Below are positions 1-4,556 of a stretch of 5,001 nucleotides of DNA, one piece after another (position 1 is the stretch's first letter; every line of letters begins with the position of its first letter). The DNA is from Helicobacter sp. Its GTDB lineage: Bacteria; Campylobacterota; Campylobacteria; Campylobacterales; Helicobacteraceae. A model generated the notes under the pieces. It was not told the origin of the DNA. It made no database searches and was given only the letters and a program-made list of their open reading frames with translations. The translations under genes were made by a program, and so were the position numbers. Where the stretch lies: positions 1 to 5,001 of the forward strand of contig JARHZY010000099.1 in NCBI GenBank assembly GCA_029264655.1, in the 5' to 3' direction.

Positions 1-407
1 ATGGTAAAAATAGAGGTGAAATGTCTAATATTAGAATCAACAATGAAGGTATTATCTCTGTAGCATTTACCAATGGACAAACAGAAGCAATTGGACGCGT
101 AGGGCTTGCTATGTTTGCAAATGATCAGGGGTTAAAAAAAGTAGGTGGCAATTTATTTGCATTAAATCCAAGCACAATTAATGGTGAAGTAACACAGCTA
201 AGCGGTAATCCAAAACTTGTATGGGGTGATGATTCTAATCTCAAGCAAGGCAAAGTTTTACAAGGTTATGTTGAAACAAGCAATGTTGATGTAGCAGATG
301 CACTTACCAATCTTATCTTAATGCAACGAGGCTATTCAATGAATGCTAAAGCCTTTACAACTTCTGACGACTTAATTAAAGAAGCAATTAACCTTAAACG
401 TGCATAA
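1..407 (+). CDS. flgE: Flagellar hook protein FlgE, C-terminal part (5' end outside window)
   Basis: This is the C-terminal end of the flagellar hook protein, the subunit that polymerises outside the cell into the flexible joint between basal body and filament. The frame is open to the window edge, so the gene starts upstream; the ATG at 21 is almost certainly internal even though the purine-rich AGAGGTGAA before it resembles a ribosome site. Counting from that Met, residues 13-46 (SVAFTNGQT, GLAMFANDQGLKKVGGNLF) match the hook-protein pattern, and residues about 79-126 (ETSNVDVADALTNLILMQRGY, then NAKAFTTSDDLIKEAINLKR) match the flagellar basal-body/hook C-terminal domain (Flg_bbr_C), which forms the coiled-coil core with the N-terminus. 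The LILMQRGYSMNAKAFTT wording fits a hook protein rather than FlgG. Campylobacterota also carry a second FlgE-like protein, so paralogue identity is not settled. Full-length family members here are usually around 700 residues or more. Hook genes in this group are generally sigma-54 dependent; that promoter would be outside the window. Confidence 0.85.
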   Translation, partial: GKNRGEMSNIRINNEGIISVAFTNGQTEAIGRVGLAMFANDQGLKKVGGNLFALNPSTINGEVTQLSGNPKLVWGDDSNLKQGKVLQGYVETSNVDVADALTNLILMQRGYSMNAKAFTTSDDLIKEAINLKRA

Positions 408-560
408 TATTTTAATAAATTTTTAGTATAGGTAAATACGAAACTATACAATTTTTGGTATTAGTATAAACACAATATAACCTAAACTACATGAGTAAAA
501 GCAAATAATCTCATAATGTAAGCTTTATGTTATTAAACCTAACTCTTTATATTTATAGAA

Positions 561-597
561 TCTCTTTTTACCCAAAAACAAGAGAGTAAAAAGCAGA
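561..597. repeat. Inverted repeat downstream of flgE (possible weak terminator)
   Basis: CTTTTTAC (564-571) is complementary to GTAAAAAG (586-593), and TCT (561-563) pairs with AGA (595-597) across a single bulged C, giving 11 pairs around a 14-base loop. It lies about 150 bases past the flgE stop codon. It is AT-rich and no T-run follows, so a role in ending the flgE transcript is only possible; it could instead stabilise an mRNA 3' end or be incidental. Confidence 0.25.
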
Positions 598-827
598 AAC
601 ACATTATTAATACCCCAATATAATAAGATAATTTATACAAGACTATGTCTATAGGAATACTCAAATATCAGGTAAATATAACTTATGAATTACTACAAAC
701 AATCAGCAACCTATACCAACTATACAATTTTAAAAGTAAATAATAGCCATAACAAAAATATCTAATTAATTTATATTGTGTTGCATATAACACTAAAATA
801 ATATAATTTTTCTCAATATGCCAATAA

Positions 828-844
828 TGGAACAATTTTTGTTT
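828..844 (+). promoter_or_regulatory. Weak sigma-54-like promoter match
   Basis: TGGAAC, five bases, then TTGTTT gives the spacing of a -24/-12 element and resembles the GGAA-N6-TTGCTT form described for Campylobacterota. The essential GC of the -12 element is GT here, a serious fault. If it worked, transcription would begin near 854, just inside the structured element at 846-909. That coincidence is the only reason to list it. Confidence 0.15.
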
Positions 845-845
845 A

Positions 846-909
846 TAAGAGTGCTAAGACTTTAAGTCTTGTCTTGTTTTGTGTCTGTAACTTAGGTTGC
901 AGACTCTTA
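846..909. other. Compact two-hairpin element upstream of tRNA-Glu (possible small RNA)
   Basis: Two stem-loops lie in tandem. The first, AAGACTT-T-AAGTCTT (856-870), is a 15-base palindrome around one T. The second pairs GTCTGTAAC (883-891) with GTTGCAGAC (896-904) in nine consecutive pairs (one G-T) closed by the four-base loop TTAG. The ends TAAGAGT (846-852) and ACTCTTA (903-909) are also complementary, as are CTAAG (854-858) and CTTAG (891-895), so an alternative long-range fold competes with the second hairpin. The stretch is richer in G and C than its surroundings. It does not match the tmRNA, SRP RNA, RNase P RNA or 6S RNA features I know. No T-run follows on either strand, so this is not a normal terminator. 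Whether it is transcribed is unknown. Confidence 0.35.
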
Positions 910-990
910 ACTTCCAAAATTACATGCAATTTATTTCACAAAACTTTATTATTATCTTTTATTGTTAATGAGATTTAGTTAGAATACAAC

Positions 991-1066
991 GACCCTTTCA
1001 TCTAGTGGCCAAGGATACCGCCCTTTCACGGCGGTAACGAAGGTTCAAATCCTTCAAGGGTCGCCA
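991..1066 (+). tRNA. tRNA-Glu (anticodon UUC)
   Basis: The transcript folds as a standard cloverleaf. The acceptor stem GACCCTT (991-997) pairs perfectly with AAGGGTC (1056-1062), followed by discriminator G (1063) and an encoded CCA (1064-1066). The anticodon stem CCGCC (1018-1022) pairs with GGCGG (1030-1034) around the loop CTTTCAC, placing TTC (1025-1027) as anticodon. The T stem GAAGG (1039-1043) pairs with CCTTC (1051-1055) around TTCAAAT. It delivers glutamate in protein synthesis and, as in other bacteria with GatCAB, Glu-tRNA also feeds tetrapyrrole synthesis or indirect Gln-tRNA formation. No second tRNA is adjacent, so it seems to be an isolated gene. TAGAAT at 980-985 resembles a -10 box but is too close to the mature 5' end to be assigned safely. 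Confidence 0.97.
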
Positions 1067-1070
1067 ACAC

Positions 1071-1119
1071 TATAAGAGATTCTAAATTTCTTGATACCGC
1101 TTTACATTAGAATCTTATA
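1071..1119 (+). terminator. Hairpin after tRNA-Glu (possible terminator)
   Basis: GATTCTAA (1078-1085) pairs with TTAGAATC (1107-1114), and TATAA (1071-1075) pairs with TTATA (1115-1119) across a two-base bulge, giving 13 pairs around a 21-base loop. It begins four bases after the CCA end. The position suits a transcript end or a processing signal for the tRNA precursor, but the stem is AT-rich, the loop long, and there is no T-run. Confidence 0.35.
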
Positions 1120-1176
1120 AATCTAAACACAATATTTTCATTATAATGGACTTTGTAATATTATAAACAACCATTT

Positions 1177-1192
1177 TGGCAATAAGCTTGCA
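1177..1192 (+). promoter_or_regulatory. Sigma-54 (RpoN) -24/-12 promoter match
   Basis: TGGCAA, five bases (TAAGC), then TTGCA closely fits the sigma-54 consensus TGGCAC-N5-TTGCW. The diagnostic GG (1178-1179) and GC (1190-1191) are ten bases apart, as required. It also sits in a small GC-richer island in otherwise very AT-rich DNA. Transcription would start near 1203 and run rightwards. The first gene reached is copA, 277 bases on, with no open frame between, so the product could be a long copA leader or a noncoding RNA. In this phylum sigma-54 mainly serves middle flagellar genes with FlgR as activator; the H. pylori FlgR is known to work without an upstream DNA site, so lack of an obvious enhancer is not evidence against it. 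A chance match cannot be excluded. Confidence 0.4.
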
Positions 1193-1401
1193 CCGCACAA
1201 TAAACCCTATTTTTATATACTTACAAATATTAGCAAGATATAATATCCCGCTATACTATAATCTCTTATTAATACATTGGAATTTACCATCATAATATAA
1301 TTTATATTTGCTATATTGTTATATTTTTATCAATAAAATTTAAAATTAAGAATTGATAACTTTCATGAATAATATCTATTAGATAAGGTGTATTTAGTTT
1401 G

Positions 1402-1419
1402 TATGTTTTATAAAACATA
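1402..1419. promoter_or_regulatory. Perfect 18-bp palindrome, candidate copA operator
   Basis: TATGTTTTATAAAACATA reads identically on both strands. Its right edge lies 24 bases before the candidate -10 box (1444-1449) and 60 bases before the copA start, so it would abut or overlap the -35 region. That placement suits a dimeric regulator. It does not look like a CueR site, and I cannot assign it to a known regulator. Palindromes form easily in AT-rich DNA, so function is an inference. Confidence 0.35.
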
Positions 1420-1420
1420 T

Positions 1421-1449
1421 CCTTAAATTAACAAATAAAGCAATATAAT
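1421..1449 (+). promoter_or_regulatory. Probable copA sigma-70-type promoter
   Basis: TATAAT at 1444-1449 is a perfect -10 hexamer and would give a start near 1456 and a leader of about 24 bases with the ribosome site inside it. The -35 position (about 1421-1426, CCTTAA) is poor, which is normal for the main sigma factor in Campylobacterota, where a conserved -35 is usually absent. Several other TATAAT words occur further upstream (1142, 1239, 1258, 1296), so alternative starts are possible. Confidence 0.4.
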
Positions 1450-1468
1450 TACGCAATTAGTTTTATAT

Positions 1469-1475
1469 AAAGGAG
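1469..1475 (+). promoter_or_regulatory. copA ribosome binding site
   Basis: AAAGGAG lies four bases before the ATG at 1480. An in-frame TAA at 1468-1470 overlaps this site, so no start further upstream is possible. This fixes the 36-residue N-terminal extension of CopA as genuine unless a later non-ATG codon is used. Confidence 0.8.
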
Positions 1476-1479
1476 TATT

Positions 1480-3951
1480 ATGCGTTTTGCTACTAATAAT
1501 CCACAAAATATCTCGCCATTATCCCCACCAAAACAAGTTCCAAACAATATACATATAGAATCGACACAAAATACACAATTGGAATCTGTAAGATTGCATA
1601 TTGAGGGCATGCGTTGTGCAAGCTGTTCTGCAAATATTGAAAATACCTTAAAAAAACAAGATGGTATCAAAGAAGTAAATATTTATATATTAAACCATAG
1701 TGGTATTGTGCAATTTGATCCAAAAAAATGCAACATAGATACTATTTTGGCACAGATAGAAGCATTAGGATTTAAAGCTTCTGTTGCAAAAAAACCAAGT
1801 TTTGTTGCCGCTAAACCCACACATTCCCTGCAACCCTACACCACACAAAAAGAAACATTAGATACAAAAAAACATACAGATTCCAAACAAACACTAAAAC
1901 ATAAAACATTATTGCAAAAAACATATGATTATGTTGAATATACGCTTTTAAACGATAAAAGGCGATTGCTCTTTAGTCTTTTATTGTCATTATTGGTAGT
2001 ATATATAAGCATGTTGCATGATATGCTACATCTCCCGCTCCCAAAATGGCTACATAATCCAATTTATAATGCTATTGCACAACTTCTTATAACGCTTTGT
2101 GTTATGCATTTTGGAAGAAATATGTATTTTCATGGCATAAAGGCATTATTTAGGCTGCGTCCAAATATGGATTCTTTAGTGAGTGTTGGTAGTCTAGCTG
2201 GTTTCTTTTATAGTTGTTTTGCACTTGTAGCAGGAATAATTGGAACACACACATTTCATATATACTTTGAAAGTGTTTGTGTGATTCTAAGCTTTATTAT
2301 GCTTGGTAAATACATAGAAGAAAATGCAAAACACAAAGCAATCAAACACGCAAAAGATCTTTTACAAAGGCAAAGTGCTACTGCACTTAAAGTTATTAAT
2401 AGCACATCGCTAGCAACAGAAAATACAGACACATTGCAAACAAAAGAGGTCGCATGCGATAGCTTGGAAATAGATGATTATATACAAATTCTTCCCCATA
2501 GCTTTGTCCCTATAGATTCTATGTTATATTCCACATATGCTAGTATTGATGAAAGTATGCTTAGTGGGGAAAGCATGCCCATCAAAAAAGAAAAGGGACA
2601 AAGCCTTTTTGCAGGCACACTCAATCTTGAAACACCGATTATAGCACGCGTTACACATAAGCTTCAAGATTCCACAATTAGCAAAATGCAAAAACTACTA
2701 CAAGACACACTAGAAAGTAAAGCACATATAGCAAAACTAGCAGACAAAATCTCACTCTTTTTTGTGCCATTGGTGCTTTTGCTTGCTACTTGTAGTGGAA
2801 TCTTTTGGCTCATTTATGCAGATTTACAAACCGCAATGCTTTATTTTGCAAGCACATTGCTTATTTCTTGTCCTTGTGCTTTAGGGCTTGCCACACCTAT
2901 GGCAATTTTATTTGCAAATGCAAGGGCAAATGCTTTTGGTGTTTTCTTTAAAAACGCACAAAGCCTTGAAAATCTTACAAAAACAGACTATATACTTTTT
3001 GACAAAACAGGCACATTAACGCTTAGAGATTTTCGTTTGCATAGCATAACATTAACACATGATAACAAGGAGATATACACAGAAGAAGCATTACTACGCA
3101 TTGCGACATCCATTGAAACTACAAGTAATCATATTATTGCAAAAGCTATCTGCAATGCCGCAAAAGATATAATACCCTACAAGCAACTCCATGCAACACA
3201 TTATGTAAATGCTGGCATAAAATCTACATTGCTTATAGATTCCAAAGAACGCACATTTCTTATAGGCAATGCAAGACTTCTACAAGAGCAAGCAAATCTT
3301 ACAATACCAGATAATCATGCTAAAGAAGGTGCAATTTGCGTGCATATTTCCGAAATTATATCAAATGAAGCAATATGGCTTGGTAGCATATTTTTGGAAG
3401 AAACACTCAAGCCACAAGCAAAAGAAATGATACAAAGCCTACAAAATATGGGCTTTTGCTGCGAGATTCTTAGTGGCGACAATATAAAAAATGTAGCACA
3501 TGTAGCCAATATATTGCAGATACCATACCATGCCCAATGCCTACCAGAAGACAAAATGCACTATATAGAATCATTGCAAAATAAAGGGCATAGGGTTATC
3601 ATGGTTGGTGATGGCATAAATGATGCCATTGCCATTGCTAAAGCAGATATTTCACTTGTTATGGCAAGCGGAAGCGAAGTAAGCATTGAACATGGCAATA
3701 TTATTTATTTTCGTGATGATTTACTAGGCATTGTGCAAGCATTGCGTTTAGGTAGAGCTACATTAAATAATATTAAACAGAATCTAGGATTTGCCTTTAT
3801 ATATAATATCATTTGCATACCTATTGCTATGGGCATATGTAGCCCTTTTGGTATCACCCTAAATCCAATGCTTGCAAGCCTTGCAATGAGCCTTAGCTCT
3901 CTTAGCGTTGTAGGCAACGCAAGTAGGCTTTATACCTTTGAAAAACAATAG
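1480..3951 (+). CDS. copA: Copper-exporting P1B-type ATPase CopA
   Basis: This inner-membrane pump uses ATP to export Cu(I) from the cytoplasm. Order of parts: N-terminal extension (1-36), heavy-metal-associated domain (about 37-103) with the metal site GMRCASC (Cys46, Cys49), polar Lys/Thr-rich linker (104-160), TM1-TM4 (about 162-182, 195-213, 232-254, 259-279), actuator domain with SGES (362-365), TM5 (424-446), TM6 with the CPC metal site (464-466), phosphorylation motif DKTGT with Asp508, nucleotide-binding domain (about 515-635), hinge GDGIND (710-715), TM7 with Tyr775-Asn776 and TM8 with MSLSS (803-807). CPC, YN and MxxSS together define the Cu(I) subgroup. It lacks the N-terminal cluster of the CcoI/FixI pumps that supply cbb3 oxidase. 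At 823 residues it is longer than H. pylori CopA (about 740 from memory). Oddities: the usual HP of the nucleotide domain is His551-Ile552, and the actuator motif reads DDYIQILPHS rather than GDxxxVxPGE. It appears monocistronic: no copP/copZ-type chaperone gene follows. Confidence 0.95.
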   Translation: MRFATNNPQNISPLSPPKQVPNNIHIESTQNTQLESVRLHIEGMRCASCSANIENTLKKQDGIKEVNIYILNHSGIVQFDPKKCNIDTILAQIEALGFKASVAKKPSFVAAKPTHSLQPYTTQKETLDTKKHTDSKQTLKHKTLLQKTYDYVEYTLLNDKRRLLFSLLLSLLVVYISMLHDMLHLPLPKWLHNPIYNAIAQLLITLCVMHFGRNMYFHGIKALFRLRPNMDSLVSVGSLAGFFYSCFALVAGIIGTHTFHIYFESVCVILSFIMLGKYIEENAKHKAIKHAKDLLQRQSATALKVINSTSLATENTDTLQTKEVACDSLEIDDYIQILPHSFVPIDSMLYSTYASIDESMLSGESMPIKKEKGQSLFAGTLNLETPIIARVTHKLQDSTISKMQKLLQDTLESKAHIAKLADKISLFFVPLVLLLATCSGIFWLIYADLQTAMLYFASTLLISCPCALGLATPMAILFANARANAFGVFFKNAQSLENLTKTDYILFDKTGTLTLRDFRLHSITLTHDNKEIYTEEALLRIATSIETTSNHIIAKAICNAAKDIIPYKQLHATHYVNAGIKSTLLIDSKERTFLIGNARLLQEQANLTIPDNHAKEGAICVHISEIISNEAIWLGSIFLEETLKPQAKEMIQSLQNMGFCCEILSGDNIKNVAHVANILQIPYHAQCLPEDKMHYIESLQNKGHRVIMVGDGINDAIAIAKADISLVMASGSEVSIEHGNIIYFRDDLLGIVQALRLGRATLNNIKQNLGFAFIYNIICIPIAMGICSPFGITLNPMLASLAMSLSSLSVVGNASRLYTFEKQ

Positions 3952-3993
3952 ACTAGCAGTAATACTTTAGACGCTTATATCCTTAGGGAAAGC

Positions 3994-4024
3994 AAACTAA
4001 ACAACAAACCACACTATTTAGTTT
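3994..4024. terminator. Hairpin downstream of copA (possible terminator)
   Basis: AAACTAAA (3994-4001) is a perfect complement of TTTAGTTT (4017-4024) around a 15-base loop, 42 bases past the copA stop codon. TTTT follows at 4030-4033. The stem has one G-C pair, so it is weak by itself. The position between copA and the convergent gene is the best argument for a termination role. Confidence 0.3.
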
Positions 4025-4046
4025 ATAGGTTTTATAATATTTCTTC

Positions 4047-4094
4047 TTGTGGTTGCCATGCCTAACAACATTTTATTGTGCTTTAAAACCACAA
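4047..4094. repeat. Inverted repeat TTGTGGTT / AACCACAA
   Basis: TTGTGGTT (4047-4054) is the exact complement of AACCACAA (4087-4094), with 32 bases between. The same word recurs as AACCACA at 4007-4013 and AACCACAA at 4311-4318 and 4390-4397, so the pair may be part of a dispersed short repeat rather than a dedicated hairpin. Confidence 0.4.
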
Positions 4095-4185
4095 ATTGCT
4101 CTTTTAAAATGGAGTATCTATATTTTATGAATGTGTATAGCACAAATTTATTGCGTAATACTAGCTTTTAAATCCCACATATATC

Positions 4186-4210
4186 TGCAACAAAAAATTT
4201 TTTTATTGCA
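4186..4210. repeat. 25-base near-palindrome with an A6T7 core
   Basis: TGCAA-C-A6 is mirrored by T7-A-TTGCA, giving eleven pairs and one mismatch about a central T. A phased A/T run like this is likely to bend DNA and is prone to slippage. It lies at the 3' end of the probable broken gene on the - strand. It is not a typical intrinsic terminator because the run lies in the stem. Confidence 0.5.
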
Positions 4211-4356
4211 AATAAGCAATGCTTAAATCCTTTGCCATTATAAAAATTAATAATTTTTTATATTGTTTCGTAGTCTCTTTGTTATACCCTGCTATTTTAA
4301 AATCCAACAGAACCACAAATAGCGACCATCAAAAAACCTAGCACCCACTCTATCAT
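4203..4356 (-). pseudogene. Frameshifted small membrane protein, DUF3784-like remnant
   Basis: On the - strand an ATG at 4356 opens the hydrophobic peptide MIEWVLGFLMVAICGSVGF, then stops at TAA (4297-4299). If one T is removed from the run of four Ts at 4299-4302, the frame continues as GFKIAGYNKETTKQYKKL and on to IMAKDL, ending at TAA (4203-4205), about 50 residues in all. One hydrophobic segment followed by IAGYN and a charged stretch with Tyr-Lys-Lys-Leu resembles my memory of the DUF3784 family, small membrane proteins of unknown function with an IAGYNT motif. Those are usually near 100 residues, so the C-terminal membrane part would be lost as well. No good ribosome site precedes the ATG. 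Alternatives are a phase-variable homopolymer, a sequencing error, or chance. The joined reading is inference. Confidence 0.35.
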
Positions 4357-4556
4357 CTTTACATGTTGCTATCTCTTGCTTTTATTACTAACCACAACTA
4401 CCAATAATTTTTATTATCTTTAATAATAGTAATGCCTGTATCTTACTATTTATAAAATGATAGCCATTAAATTATCGTTATTGCTCGTTAAAAAAAAGTT
4501 TATTCTATTGTAGCTTTTAAATCTCATTTTACCAAGAAACCCATAGTTAAGATTTC

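Larger units (their letters stand above)
408..990. other. Gene-free AT-rich gap between flgE and tRNA-Glu
   Basis: No convincing coding region lies on either strand; reading frames are short and lack good ribosome sites. The stretch holds several inverted repeats: 504-508/512-516 pairing with 525-529/530-534 (10 pairs with a 3-base bulge), 561-571 with 586-597, and the stronger element at 846-909. None is followed by a T-run, so no classic intrinsic terminator for flgE is evident. The word AACTATACAATTTT occurs twice (442-455 and 718-731). Confidence 0.6.
1067..1479. other. Gene-free gap between tRNA-Glu and copA
   Basis: About 410 bases with no credible coding region; the only + strand ATG frames are a few codons long (for example at 1365 and 1403). 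It holds a hairpin just after the tRNA (1071-1119), a sigma-54-type promoter match (1177-1192) within a locally GC-richer patch (about 1176-1205), at least three dyads (1327-1359, 1373-1385, 1402-1419), many TATAAT-like words that AT-richness makes uninformative, and the probable copA promoter and ribosome site at its right end. Confidence 0.6.
3952..4556. other. 605-base gap between convergent copA and clbS-like genes
   Basis: No intact gene is evident. The gap holds inverted repeats (3994-4024, 4047-4094, 4186-4210) that may help end transcription from either side, five copies of the word AACCACA or its complement (4007, 4048, 4087, 4311, 4390), and a probable broken small gene on the - strand at about 4203-4356. 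A further - strand stretch (4018-4167) is free of stop codons for 50 codons but has no plausible start or recognisable product. Fragmented frames suggest decayed coding DNA rather than only regulatory sequence. Confidence 0.55.

Noticed and set aside
21..23. ATG with a purine-rich upstream stretch, as the start of a 128-residue gene
   Set aside because: The frame is open upstream to the window edge and the protein matches only the C-terminal part of a hook protein, so this Met is internal.
685..765. 26-codon + strand frame starting MNYYKQSATYTNY
   Set aside because: Short, low-complexity, no convincing ribosome site and no similarity I recognise.
980..985. TAGAAT as the -10 box of the tRNA-Glu promoter
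   Set aside because: It lies only five bases before the mature tRNA 5' end, leaving almost no leader for RNase P, and TA-rich words are common here.
1449..1670. - strand reading frame of 73 codons overlapping the copA start
   Set aside because: It is antisense to a well-supported gene and its promoter region, with no recognisable product.
3315..3917. Two - strand reading frames of 79 and 70 codons inside copA
   Set aside because: Both are shadows of copA codon structure, with no ribosome sites or recognisable motifs.
4018..4167. 50-codon - strand stretch without stops, ending in TTRRNIIKPIN
   Set aside because: No good start codon or ribosome site and not recognisable; it may be decayed coding DNA, but chance is as likely.
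4490..4532. T-run on the - strand (A8 at 4490-4497) as intrinsic terminator of the clbS-like gene
   Set aside because: Only a five-pair AAAAG/CTTTT stem can be formed before it, too weak to support a terminator call.
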